A DNA stretch of 64,000 bases from Flavobacteriaceae bacterium HL-DH10 (lineage in GTDB: Bacteria > Bacteroidota > Bacteroidia > Flavobacteriales > Flavobacteriaceae), in NCBI GenBank assembly GCA_031826515.1, contig CP134536.1, positions 3,416,501-3,480,500 of the forward strand, written 5' to 3'. Position numbers and translations under genes: made by a program. Below the pieces are notes generated by a model. It worked only from the letters and a program-made list of their open reading frames with translations. It was not told the origin of the DNA and ran no database searches. This document shows, in pieces, positions 1-8,761 of this stretch (position 1 is its first letter; each line of letters begins with the position of its first letter).

Positions 1-225
1 TATGGCTGTAAATAGATTTTTTTCAGATAAGGCTTTAGCTATTTCAAAAGTGCCAACAGTATCCATATTTGCTGCCATAATTGGAATGCCAGACCAAGTT
101 AACGGACTATGTAGAAATTTGAAATCACGTTCTAAACTAACCTCCGATCTGCTTTTTAATGTAGACCGTTTAGGTCGAATCATTACATCCTTAAATCCTA
201 ATTTTATATCGTATTCTATTCGCAT
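1..225 (-). CDS. guaC: GMP reductase, N-terminal part (runs off the left edge)
   Basis: The minus strand reads 75 codons from an ATG at 225 to the window edge, starting [18 protein letters not shown] and containing [12 protein letters not shown]. This is the N-terminus of the GMP reductase/IMP dehydrogenase TIM barrel. GMP reductase reduces GMP to IMP with NADPH in purine salvage. Entry straight into the barrel, with the [14 protein letters not shown] segment, matches GuaC better than IMPDH, but the catalytic Cys loop and any CBS domains lie outside the window. The opposite strand is also open over this span, but it makes no recognisable protein. Bases 226-373 upstream hold the divergent promoter region shared with the kinase gene. 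Confidence 0.8.
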   Translation of the reverse strand, partial: MRIEYDIKLGFKDVMIRPKRSTLKSRSEVSLERDFKFLHSPLTWSGIPIMAANMDTVGTFEIAKALSEKNLFTAI

Positions 226-373
226 ATGTATTTTAGGTTATCTTTATTTTAGTAATATGACATTTGAATTTGAAAATTAATAAATTTCAAATAACTATTG
301 CCTATAAATACATATAATAGTTTTGTTAATTAGAATATTTATAAATAAGTTTGTTTTAAACCTAATCAAATAA

Positions 374-1795
374 ATGAAATTTCTCCCAGAGTCCATTAAA
401 TCTATAAAAAAAAGAAGACTCTTATCCATACTTCTTTTTATGTCAATAGCTAGTATTCTTTTATTAGGATATAGTTTTATTGAAAATATAATTGATCTGG
501 AAATCATTGTACTGTTTCTATTTATTATCGTTATCGGACAAGTTTTAACGTTACAATATTTTTTTAAAAATCAAATAAAAAATGATTACATAGTTTCTAG
601 TCTGAATAATCAAATAGAGGATCTTGAACAAAGTGTTAATAAAGCTAATGAATTAGCCGATCATAAATCTATTTATTTGGCTAATATGAGTTATGAAATA
701 CGTACGCCACTTAATACGGTTTTAGGAATGTTAAAAATGTTGAAACAAACCGAATTAGGAGATGATCAAAAAGCACAAGTTGAAATTGCTGAATATTCTT
801 CAAGGCATTTATTGCAACTAGTAAATATGGTTACAGATAATGCAGATGTTGATTCTGGTAATTTTAAATTGAATTTATTAGCGATGGATTTAAAATCTAG
901 TCTATCCTATATTTTTAAAGTTTTTGAATACCAAGCATGGGAAAAGGGATTAGAATTTGAATATAAATTTTTATTTGAAGAAAAGAATAGTAAGTTTTCA
1001 CTTTTAGGAGATAGTGTGAGAATTCAACAGGTTATCATTAATTTAATTAATAACGCGATTAAGTTTACAAACTCTGGAAAAATATCAATTATTATAGATC
1101 AAACAGTTGGTATAGATAATGATCAAATTGTAACCTTTTATATTAAAGATACAGGCGTTGGTATGCATGTTAACGAAGTAAAACACTTTTTAAATACCTC
1201 TACAGCTCTCAATCCATATGTAATTAAAGATTATAAAGGCGGCGGTTTGGGATTGTCTATTTCTCGTCAACTTGTTAGTTTAATGGGAGGCGAATTAAAA
1301 CTTGAAAGTAAAGAAAATGAAGGGTCTACATTTTATTTTAGTTTACAACTAAAAAAGACACTTAATGTAAAAACAGAGGATGAAGCATTTGTTCCAATAT
1401 TGCAAGAAAAGTTTAGTGTTTTAGTAGCTGAAGACAATAGAATGAATCAAAAAGTGATTAAGTTTTTATTAGAAAAACAAGGAGCCGATTGTACGCTTGT
1501 GAAAAATGGTTTTGAAGCTGTAGAGCTATATAAAATCTTAGATTTCGATATGATATTTATGGATATTTATATGCCAGATATGGATGGTTATCAAGCAACA
1601 AAAGCGATTAAGGATACTGAAAAATACAGAGTGACTAATACGCCTATAATTGCGGTGTCTGCCAGTGCTTTTGAGGAAGATATTGCCAATGCAAAACGTG
1701 CTGGAATTGATGAGTTTTTAGCAAAACCAATAGAGCTTGATAAGCTTAAAGAATTATTGGTTAAATATGCCGATAAAAAAGATGCTTCTGCTTAA
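374..1795 (+). CDS. Hybrid histidine kinase-like protein with receiver domain; phospho-acceptor His replaced by Tyr
   Basis: The 473-residue inner-membrane protein has two N-terminal TM helices (about 15-35 and 41-60), a short coiled coil, a HisKA-type dimerisation segment (about 95-160), an HATPase_c domain (about 200-330) and a C-terminal receiver domain (about 348-468). The ATP-site motifs look intact: N box in VIINLINNAIKF, G1 DTGVGM, G2 GGGLGLSISR. The receiver keeps its acidic pair (AEDN), Asp397 in FMDIYMPD and Lys451 in LAKP. The H box reads ANMSYEIRTPLN, so the expected His is Tyr107 (codon TAT at 692-694). There is no periplasmic sensor domain. It is convergent with ridA, with 2 bp between the stops. 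No Shine-Dalgarno site is visible. Its signal and partners are unknown. It may act as a pseudokinase or as a receiver phosphorylated by another kinase. Confidence 0.88.
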   Translation: MKFLPESIKSIKKRRLLSILLFMSIASILLLGYSFIENIIDLEIIVLFLFIIVIGQVLTLQYFFKNQIKNDYIVSSLNNQIEDLEQSVNKANELADHKSIYLANMSYEIRTPLNTVLGMLKMLKQTELGDDQKAQVEIAEYSSRHLLQLVNMVTDNADVDSGNFKLNLLAMDLKSSLSYIFKVFEYQAWEKGLEFEYKFLFEEKNSKFSLLGDSVRIQQVIINLINNAIKFTNSGKISIIIDQTVGIDNDQIVTFYIKDTGVGMHVNEVKHFLNTSTALNPYVIKDYKGGGLGLSISRQLVSLMGGELKLESKENEGSTFYFSLQLKKTLNVKTEDEAFVPILQEKFSVLVAEDNRMNQKVIKFLLEKQGADCTLVKNGFEAVELYKILDFDMIFMDIYMPDMDGYQATKAIKDTEKYRVTNTPIIAVSASAFEEDIANAKRAGIDEFLAKPIELDKLKELLVKYADKKDASA

Positions 1796-1797
1796 AA

Positions 1798-2178
1798 TTA
1801 TTTTACAGCAATCATACTTATTTCTACATTCACATCTTTAGGTAATCTGGCTACCTGTACTGTTTCACGAGCTGGTGCTGTAGCGTCGTTAAAATAGCTT
1901 CCGTAAACATCATTAATTTTTGAAAAGTCATCCATATTACTAATAAAAATAGATGATTTAATCACGTTTTCAAAAGTCATATCTGCTGCTTCTAAAACGG
2001 CTTTTAAGTTATTCATAACTTGTGCTGTTTCAGATTTTATATCGTCTAAAACTAATACACCTGTTTCTGGGTTAAAAGCTATTTGTCCAGAGGTGTATAA
2101 GGTGTTTCCGCTAAGTACAGCTTGATTATAAGGTCCAATAGGAGCGGGAGCTTTTGGTGTTGTAATAATTTTTTTCAT
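1798..2178 (-). CDS. ridA: RidA family enamine/imine deaminase
   Basis: This 126-residue cytosolic protein covers the whole YjgF/YER057c/UK114 fold. Typical motifs are APAPIGPYNQAV at the N-terminus, SGQIAFNPETG, and ARETVQVARLPKDVNVEI near the C-terminus, which holds the conserved Arg that binds the substrate carboxylate. Family members hydrolyse reactive enamines/imines released by PLP enzymes such as threonine dehydratase. It lies 111 bp downstream of the lptD-like gene on the same strand and may be co-transcribed with it. Length is typical. Confidence 0.93.
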   Translation of the reverse strand: MKKIITTPKAPAPIGPYNQAVLSGNTLYTSGQIAFNPETGVLVLDDIKSETAQVMNNLKAVLEAADMTFENVIKSSIFISNMDDFSKINDVYGSYFNDATAPARETVQVARLPKDVNVEISMIAVK

Positions 2179-2289
2179 GTGTTTATAATAATTGTTTTTT
2201 ATTAGTCACATATAACATTAATTTAATCATTTCCTAGAATATGTATAATTTAGGTATGAATGTATCATGATGTATCCTTTTATTAACTC

Positions 2290-5049
2290 TTAAAGTTGAA
2301 TATCTGGTTGTCTGCGCTTCTCGTATTTTAAGTCTTGCAAAATACTAGATTTTATACCAATAAAGAAATTCCAAGACGCTCGTGTGCTAAATGGTATCCA
2401 GCTAAAATTCATACGCCAACTCATTAAATCACGTTCAAAACGCAATTGGGTATAGGTAAACCCTGCATTTTTTAAATCGTATCCAGAAGAAGCGCCTATT
2501 TTCCATTTTTCTCCTAAACTAATATCTCCAGAAAACATAAGTGAATGAGAAGATATTTCATTTTGCCGTCTGGAGTTCGAGTAGTTTACGGCATAGGCAA
2601 CACGTAAACTCCAAGGCACCTGATAATTATAAAATTCACTTGGGGTTTCATTTTCATCATTTTTATCATTAATTTGCTGATTTGCAAAATCTTCGCCTAC
2701 TCCAAACATATCATCACCACGACCACCGCTCCGTAAGTTTTCTTGAATACCACTTTCTGTTGAGTCTTTTTTATCCTTTTTGCCTCCTTTTTTACTAGAA
2801 AAAGAATAGCTTGTTGTTAGGTTGGCACTTGTTAATCTAAAGAGGCTACCTCCATTTTCAATATTAAACTTATCAATTTTATTATTGTTGTTGTCTAATG
2901 CGTATGGATCTAAAGTGGCACCAAAATTAATGCTCATTTTGTTATTTAGAATTTGGGTACTACCACTCATTCTAACAGGACTCCATTGAAGCGAATCCCC
3001 TGCAACGTTATAAGCTGTAGAAAAGTTTAAATTGTTTAAAAGTATCATCTTTTTAGCTTCTGTAGCGGTACTATCTTTATCTCGAACTTTAGCTTCTATA
3101 TTGTTTGAAACAGACATACCAATGGAACTTGAGAAGTTTTTTCCTGGAACACCAAAAACACCTTGTTCAAAACGGGAGTAATCTACATCATTTGTAGTTA
3201 GTCCATCGGCACTAACAACTTCATAAGTGTCATAATATTTATCAAAAGCAGGATTAATATTGTAACTAATTGAAGGACGAATAACATGTCTTATTGCCTT
3301 TATCTTTCGATCTTCACCTTCTTTTTCGAAGTTAAACATACCGTAAACGGTAGTTCCTAAACTCGTGCTAAAATTATACGTTCTATAGGAATCAAAACCA
3401 TTTATAGTTTCAGTAACAGCTTTTCTTTCTATAGGGTCAAATGTTTTGTTGATAGTTTTAAACGTCCAAACTTCATTAAAATTAGTGCTTGCGCTTAAAC
3501 TAAAATATTTAAACACTTTAAAATTGGTGCTTAATGGTATGGTATGTTGAAAACCAGTTTTTGCATCATCAAACATTTCTTTTTTAAAGAAAAGTGAATC
3601 GGTAGTTTGTATTCTGTTTTCTCCTCTTATGTTATACTGTAAGTTTATATTTTGTATAATCCCTTTCTTAGAACCAGTTTTTGATGCAAATGGATACATC
3701 CTGCCTACACTTCCTTGAAAAGTAGGGAGTGTCATGTTTATTTGCTGTGTGTTGGTGTTTTGTGAATGAGTAGCGGTAAGGCTAAAATTAACCTGAGGTT
3801 CGCCTTGAAAAGTTTTTGAATATGAAACTGATGATGATAAGGTGTTATTTAAAAAAGCACCCGAATTTATTTGATTAATGGAGTTTCTATAATATTTACT
3901 ACTCCCTAAGTTAACAGAAGCAGAAAAACGAGAGTTTGGATTTGCTTTAGAATCTTGACTATGAGACCACCGTAAATTGTAAATCGTGTTTTTTGCATAA
4001 TTAGGAAAACCTCGCTCGCTTGTTATTAAGCTTTCATATCTAAAACCCAAATTACCTCTGAATTTATAGCGTTTTGTATAAGTGCTTTCTGTTCGCAGTC
4101 CGTAACTTCCATTTGTGTAGTAGTCTCCAACAACAGCTAAATCTACATGGTCATTTATGGCAAAATAATAACCACCATTTTGTAAAAAGAAACCACGTTC
4201 GTTTTGTTCTCCAAAACTAGGCATTAAAATACCTGAGGTGTGTTTTTCAGATTGCGGAAAAAAGCTAAAAGGTAGCCAAATAGGCGTTGGTATATCATAA
4301 ATATACAATCCAGCTGGACCTGTTATAATTTTTTTACCAGGAACAATTTTAGCTTTAAGAAGTCTGATGTAGTATTCTGGATCTTCTTGGTCTTCGGCAG
4401 TTGTATATTTTGCGTTTCTTAAAAAATAAACAGAATCATTTTCTTTTTTTGTAATAGAAGCTATAACGTGTCCTTCACCTTGCTCGGTTTTAGAATTATA
4501 GATAAGTGCTTTTTTAGTTTCCGTATTAAAAATTATTGAATCTGGTTCTACAACATTATTTCCTTGGGTAAATACAGGTTTTTGTGTGTAACCTTCAGTC
4601 GAATCAATAATCCCTTTAGCATAAACGGTGTTTTTAGTATAATCAATAATTATACTTCCCGCTGTAATGTTCATGTCACCATAATCTATTATGGCTTCAT
4701 TGTATAAAAATAATTTCTGCTTTTTTCTGTTAAACTTTGTAGTGTCTTTGGCGTGATAATCTACAATATACTCTAAAAGATCTTTTTTAGGTTTTATAGA
4801 GTCTGTTTGAGTAGAATCTTGACTTTTCTCAGAAATAAGAGGGGCGATAAGGCTATCTGAAGTTTTTAGAATAACAGTCTCCTTAAGGCTAGGTTTTATA
4901 GGTTCCTTTGGTTCTGGGATATCTTGGGCGAAGCTTAACGTGTTAATAAACACTGTAAAACTTAATGCAAAAAGTATTTTAAAGTTGTTTGTATGCAACG
5001 CTTTTAAATGTATTTTTGTAAAAGTATGGCTCGGTTTTTGAAAAGCCAA
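2290..5049 (-). CDS. lptD: LptD-like outer-membrane LPS assembly protein
   Basis: The product is a 919-residue secreted protein. A signal segment (ILFALSFTVFINTLSFAQ) is followed by a Pro/Lys-rich linker, an OstA/LptD-like periplasmic region (about 105-250, with AIIDYGDMNITAGSIIIDY), and a long C-terminal part of alternating aromatic beta strands expected to form the barrel. In the Lpt pathway LptD inserts LPS into the outer leaflet. The divergent neighbour is a cell-wall amidase followed by MlaD, which fits an envelope cluster. The longest frame starts at a TTG at 5049 that overlaps a -7-like box (minus-strand TAATTTTG, 5054-5047). A second TTG at 4998, just before the signal segment, is an alternative start. 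The Bacteroidetes family is divergent from E. coli LptD, so the symbol is by family only. Confidence 0.82.
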   Translation of the reverse strand: MAFQKPSHTFTKIHLKALHTNNFKILFALSFTVFINTLSFAQDIPEPKEPIKPSLKETVILKTSDSLIAPLISEKSQDSTQTDSIKPKKDLLEYIVDYHAKDTTKFNRKKQKLFLYNEAIIDYGDMNITAGSIIIDYTKNTVYAKGIIDSTEGYTQKPVFTQGNNVVEPDSIIFNTETKKALIYNSKTEQGEGHVIASITKKENDSVYFLRNAKYTTAEDQEDPEYYIRLLKAKIVPGKKIITGPAGLYIYDIPTPIWLPFSFFPQSEKHTSGILMPSFGEQNERGFFLQNGGYYFAINDHVDLAVVGDYYTNGSYGLRTESTYTKRYKFRGNLGFRYESLITSERGFPNYAKNTIYNLRWSHSQDSKANPNSRFSASVNLGSSKYYRNSINQINSGAFLNNTLSSSVSYSKTFQGEPQVNFSLTATHSQNTNTQQINMTLPTFQGSVGRMYPFASKTGSKKGIIQNINLQYNIRGENRIQTTDSLFFKKEMFDDAKTGFQHTIPLSTNFKVFKYFSLSASTNFNEVWTFKTINKTFDPIERKAVTETINGFDSYRTYNFSTSLGTTVYGMFNFEKEGEDRKIKAIRHVIRPSISYNINPAFDKYYDTYEVVSADGLTTNDVDYSRFEQGVFGVPGKNFSSSIGMSVSNNIEAKVRDKDSTATEAKKMILLNNLNFSTAYNVAGDSLQWSPVRMSGSTQILNNKMSINFGATLDPYALDNNNNKIDKFNIENGGSLFRLTSANLTTSYSFSSKKGGKKDKKDSTESGIQENLRSGGRGDDMFGVGEDFANQQINDKNDENETPSEFYNYQVPWSLRVAYAVNYSNSRRQNEISSHSLMFSGDISLGEKWKIGASSGYDLKNAGFTYTQLRFERDLMSWRMNFSWIPFSTRASWNFFIGIKSSILQDLKYEKRRQPDIQL

Positions 5050-5224
5050 AATTACATATATTTTTCTGTGATTGATTTATTATTCAGTTAAAAATTTAAA
5101 ATTAAAATAAACCGAGTTTTTTGGTCGTTAAAACACTAATACTTCATCAGTTTTATAATTTCAAGCAAAGTAAAATTATATTTGATGTTGCATAATTTCG
5201 ATTAAACACAATATTTATACCAAG

Positions 5225-6334
5225 ATGAAAACGAATACAGTATTACTTTTCGTATCCTTTATAATAGTATTAACATTTTCTTCATTTGTAAATGAGGCTG
5301 GTGATGTTACCAGAGATAAATTTGTTGTTGTTTTAGATGCGGGTCACGGTGGAAGAGACCCAGGAAATCTTGGGAACGGTTACAAAGAAAAAGATATTGC
5401 TTTGAAGATTGTTTTGGCTATAGGTAAGGAACTTGAGAAAAATTCTAACATAAAAGTTGTTTATACGCGTAAGACAGACGTTTTTATAGAACTCTATGAA
5501 AGACCTAAAATAGCAAATAAAGTTAATGCAGACTTGTTTGTTTCTATTCATTGTGATTCTCATCATACATCAGCTTATGGAGCTGGCACTTTTGTTATGG
5601 CTATAAAAAAGATGTCACAAAACCTTAGTGTTGCTAAAAAAGAGAATGCCGTTATTTTACTTGAAGATAATTACGAAGAAAAATATGGTGGGTTCGACCC
5701 TAATTCTCCAGAATCTTTAATTGGTTCATCTTTAATTGTAGAAGAATATTTAGATCAAAGTATAATGGCAGCAAGTCTTATACAAAAGAATTTAGTTACT
5801 AATTTAAAGCGTAAAGATAGAAATGTAAAGCAAGATGTTTTTTGGGTACTCCATGCTACATTTATGCCAAGTGTTTTAGTTGAGACAGGTTTTTTAACTA
5901 ATAAAAAAGAAGGTGCTTATTTAAATTCTAATAAAGGTCAAATAGAAATAGCTAAGCAAATTGCAGATGGGGTTTTTAAATATAAAAAAACAGTAGAGAG
6001 CAATATAGGTGGTTTTGTTTATGAAGATAATCATGAAGAGTCTAATATTGAGCCTGAACGCATTTTTAACGACATTACATTCAAAATTCAAATAGCAGCC
6101 AGTTCAAAAAAACTAGAAACTGAATCGTATAATTTCAAAGGTTTGAGCAATATATCTAGAGTTAAAGAAGGAAGCTTATATAAGTATTTTTATGGAAGTA
6201 CTTCAAATTATAATGAAACAAAAAAATTAGCTGATGATGCTAAAAATAAAGGCTATGCTACTTGCTTTATTGTTGCTTTTAAAGATGATAAAAAAGTATC
6301 ACTAACCGATGCTTTAAAAACAACTAGTAATTAA
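5225..6334 (+). CDS. N-acetylmuramoyl-L-alanine amidase with C-terminal SPOR-like domain
   Basis: This 369-residue exported enzyme cleaves the amide bond between MurNAc and the stem peptide in peptidoglycan. It has an N-terminal signal/TM segment (about 5-21) and an Amidase_3 domain (about 33-245). Zinc and catalytic motifs are visible: LDAGHGGRDPG (His41), the following Glu in KEKDIALK, SIHCDSH, and the catalytic Glu in VLVETGFLTN. The C-terminal 80 residues (from about 286, FKIQIAASSKKLE) resemble a SPOR-type repeat that would bind denuded glycan. The start is ATG at 5225, after a weak -7-like TAATTTCG. It precedes mlaD on the same strand by 51 bp. Confidence 0.9.
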   Translation: MKTNTVLLFVSFIIVLTFSSFVNEAGDVTRDKFVVVLDAGHGGRDPGNLGNGYKEKDIALKIVLAIGKELEKNSNIKVVYTRKTDVFIELYERPKIANKVNADLFVSIHCDSHHTSAYGAGTFVMAIKKMSQNLSVAKKENAVILLEDNYEEKYGGFDPNSPESLIGSSLIVEEYLDQSIMAASLIQKNLVTNLKRKDRNVKQDVFWVLHATFMPSVLVETGFLTNKKEGAYLNSNKGQIEIAKQIADGVFKYKKTVESNIGGFVYEDNHEESNIEPERIFNDITFKIQIAASSKKLETESYNFKGLSNISRVKEGSLYKYFYGSTSNYNETKKLADDAKNKGYATCFIVAFKDDKKVSLTDALKTTSN

Positions 6335-6357
6335 GCAAGTTCTTTTTAAATTTATTT

Positions 6358-6365
6358 TAAATTTG
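6358..6365 (+). promoter_or_regulatory. Candidate -7 box for the mlaD gene
   Basis: TAAATTTG matches the Bacteroidetes -7 consensus TAnnTTTG exactly and ends 20 bp before the TTG start of the MlaD gene. No clear -33 TTG is seen. The MlaD gene may therefore have its own promoter in addition to read-through from the amidase gene. Confidence 0.4.
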
Positions 6366-6385
6366 TACATCTAAAAACACATAGT

Positions 6386-7318
6386 TTGAAAATATCAAAA
6401 GAAGTTAAAGTTGCTTTATTAGTTATTTCGGGAATAATCCTTTTTATTTTTGGATTTAATTATTTAAAAGGTAGAAATTTATTAGAATCAACCAATGTTT
6501 ATTATACAGAGTTTGATTATAATGCATTATCTAAGTCATCAATTGTAACTGTTAAAGGTAATTCGGTAGGTAAAATTCAAGACATAGAATACGATTATAA
6601 AACAGGTAAAACGCGTGTTACTTTTTTTGTAAATGAAGCATTGAAGTTTTCAAAAAACAGTATTGTTAGAATGTATGAAACGGGTTTAATGGGTGGTAAC
6701 GGACTTGCATTAATTATTCGTAACGACGGCGAACCAGCAAAGCCAGGAGACATGTTAAAATCTACGGTTGAAGTAGGGCTTATATCAAGTCTTTCAAAAA
6801 ACTTCTCTGGATTAAGTACCGATTTAAATGCGACCTTAAAATCTACAGATACACTTATGACAAGTTTAAATGAATTTGTTACAGATGAATCTGATAGTGG
6901 ATTAAAACAAATGGTTTCAGAATTAAATGAAACTTTAAAATCGTTTAAAAACACGTCGAATTCTATTAATGGGTTTATTTCGAGTAACGATGGAAATATT
7001 ACTGCTATTCTAGAAAAATTTAAAACATCAAGTGAAAACTTAGCCGCTTTAACATCAGAATTAAAAGCAGCCAATGTTGGTAATACAGTTGCATCTTTAA
7101 ACAAAACATTAGATAACTTAAATAATGTACTCACTAAAATAGATAATGGCGATGGTTCTTTAGGAAAACTACTAAAAGATGAAGCTTTATATAACAATAT
7201 AGAAGGCGCTACCAAAGAAATGGAAGAACTGCTTAGAGATATAAAATTACACCCGAAACGCTATTTTAGAATTTTATCTAAAAAAGAAATTCCTTACCAA
7301 GACGAAGAAACTAATTAA
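6386..7318 (+). CDS. MlaD family (MCE domain) lipid-transport protein
   Basis: This 310-residue protein has one N-terminal TM helix (about 9-26), an MCE domain (about 38-115, with SIVTVKGNSVGKI and GLMGGNGLALIIRNDG) and a long helical C-terminal part ending in a charged tail. MCE/MlaD proteins form hexameric rings at the inner membrane and shuttle phospholipids between membranes with an MlaEF ABC transporter. The start is TTG: the frame begins LKISKEVKVALL directly at the usual family N-terminus, and no ATG is suitably placed. It follows the amidase gene and precedes the Fe-S membrane protein by 7 bp, so the three may share transcripts. Confidence 0.85.
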   Translation: MKISKEVKVALLVISGIILFIFGFNYLKGRNLLESTNVYYTEFDYNALSKSSIVTVKGNSVGKIQDIEYDYKTGKTRVTFFVNEALKFSKNSIVRMYETGLMGGNGLALIIRNDGEPAKPGDMLKSTVEVGLISSLSKNFSGLSTDLNATLKSTDTLMTSLNEFVTDESDSGLKQMVSELNETLKSFKNTSNSINGFISSNDGNITAILEKFKTSSENLAALTSELKAANVGNTVASLNKTLDNLNNVLTKIDNGDGSLGKLLKDEALYNNIEGATKEMEELLRDIKLHPKRYFRILSKKEIPYQDEETN

Positions 7319-7325
7319 TAACTAA

Positions 7326-8639
7326 ATGGATTATTTGCCAAACATTATTTTTGCAATTATACTAATTCTAGGAATTGGATATTTTGCTAAAAATGTAAAG
7401 TCGCTCATTCGTAACATTAAGTTAGGGCAAGATGTAGATGTAAGTGATCATAAATCGCAACGTTGGAAAAACATGGCGATGATTGCGCTTGGACAAAGTA
7501 AAATGGTACGTCGTCCCATTGCAGGATTCTTGCACGTTGTAGTTTATGTAGGTTTTATAATTATAAATATTGAAGTTTTAGAAATAATTATAGATGGTTT
7601 ATTTGGCACGCACAGAATTGGTTTAAAAATATTACCAGAATCTGTTTACGGATTTTTAATTGGTTCTTTCGAAATATTAGCCGTTTTAGTATTTGTTTCT
7701 GTTACTCTTTTTTGGATTCGTAGAAATGTTATAAAGCTAAAACGCTTTTGGAAAAGTGAAATGACCAGTTGGCCAAAAAACGATGCAAATTTTATTTTGT
7801 ACTTCGAAATGGTTTTAATGACCTTGTTTTTGGTCATGAATGCTACAGATGTTCATTTTCAACACCTAAATTCAGGAAATGTAATCAGTCAATTTATAGC
7901 ACCTTGGTTTGGTAATTTATCAGAAGGTGTACTTCATTTAATAGAACGAACAGCATGGTGGTGGCATATAATAGGTATTTTGATTTTTTTAAATTACCTG
8001 TATTTTTCAAAACACCTTCATATACTATTGGCATTTCCAAATACTTATTATGGTAAGATAGCTCCAAAAGGTCAGCTTAATAATTTAGAAGCAGTTACCA
8101 AAGAAGTGAAAATGATGATGGATCCAAATATTGATCCATTTGCAGCACCAGCCGAAGGAGCCGAAGCAGAAATACCTGCGAAATTTGGAGCCAGCGATGT
8201 ACAAGACCTAAGCTGGGTACAATTACTTAATGCTTATACCTGTACCGAGTGCGGACGTTGTACAAGCGAATGTCCAGCAAATTTAACAGGTAAAAAGCTA
8301 TCGCCACGAAAAATAATGATGGATACCCGCGATCGTTTAGAGGAAGTAGGTAAAAACATCGATGCTAATAAAGGCGAGTTTAAAGATGATAATAAGCAAT
8401 TATTAGGCGATTATATTACCACCGAAGAACTTTGGGCATGTACAACCTGTAATGCATGTACAGAAGCCTGCCCTGTTAGTATTGATCCTTTATCTATTAT
8501 TTTAGAAATGCGCCGTTATTTGGTTATGGAACAAAGTGCAGCACCAACAGAGTTAAACAACATGATGTCTAACATAGAAAACAATGGCGCACCTTGGCCA
8601 TATAATCAAATGGACAGATTAAACTGGAAAGACGAATAA
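7326..8639 (+). CDS. Membrane (Fe-S)-binding protein, HdrC/NarI-like with 4Fe-4S dicluster domain
   Basis: The 437-residue protein has about five TM helices in its first 240 residues, including a possible haem-binding bundle rich in His. A soluble domain follows with two 4Fe-4S motifs: CTECGRCTSECP starting at Cys306 and CTTCNACTEACP starting at Cys372. This matches the membrane partner of heterodisulfide-reductase-like/lactate-oxidation-type complexes common in Bacteroidetes. It would pass electrons between the quinone pool and a cysteine-rich partner, most likely the product of the next gene. The genes are separated by a 122-bp gap filled by a dispersed hairpin repeat. The physiological electron donor is unknown. 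Confidence 0.82.
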   Translation: MDYLPNIIFAIILILGIGYFAKNVKSLIRNIKLGQDVDVSDHKSQRWKNMAMIALGQSKMVRRPIAGFLHVVVYVGFIIINIEVLEIIIDGLFGTHRIGLKILPESVYGFLIGSFEILAVLVFVSVTLFWIRRNVIKLKRFWKSEMTSWPKNDANFILYFEMVLMTLFLVMNATDVHFQHLNSGNVISQFIAPWFGNLSEGVLHLIERTAWWWHIIGILIFLNYLYFSKHLHILLAFPNTYYGKIAPKGQLNNLEAVTKEVKMMMDPNIDPFAAPAEGAEAEIPAKFGASDVQDLSWVQLLNAYTCTECGRCTSECPANLTGKKLSPRKIMMDTRDRLEEVGKNIDANKGEFKDDNKQLLGDYITTEELWACTTCNACTEACPVSIDPLSIILEMRRYLVMEQSAAPTELNNMMSNIENNGAPWPYNQMDRLNWKDE

Positions 8640-8647
8640 TTAAATAA

Positions 8648-8732
8648 TTAGGGCGTTACCCATAAAGGGTCGGGCTTTCGCAAGTCGCTCTCAAAAAAAG
8701 AGGAGCTCCAACAATTGCTTAATCCCTAACGC
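8648..8732 (+). repeat. Dispersed intergenic hairpin repeat, GGGCGTTACCC...CCCTAACGC type
   Basis: The element begins TTAGGGCGTTACCC and ends AATCCCTAACGC, so its ends can pair (TTAGGG with CCCTAA). Inside are GGGTCGGGCTTTCGC and a small stem GCTCTC/GAGGAGC around an A-rich loop. A degenerate copy in the opposite orientation starts at 40263. It sits between two genes expected to be co-expressed. From memory, similar sequences are scattered in Flavobacteriaceae genomes; their function is unknown. Confidence 0.6.
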
Positions 8733-8761
8733 ACAGTACAACAATTTAATATATTAAGAAC

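Noticed and set aside
2-280. 92-codon open frame on the plus strand at the left edge
   Set aside because: It is the shadow of the guaC N-terminus on the other strand, which matches a known family closely.
6595-7215. 206-codon open frame antisense to mlaD
   Set aside because: MlaD is clearly the gene; the antisense frame is a composition effect and matches no family.
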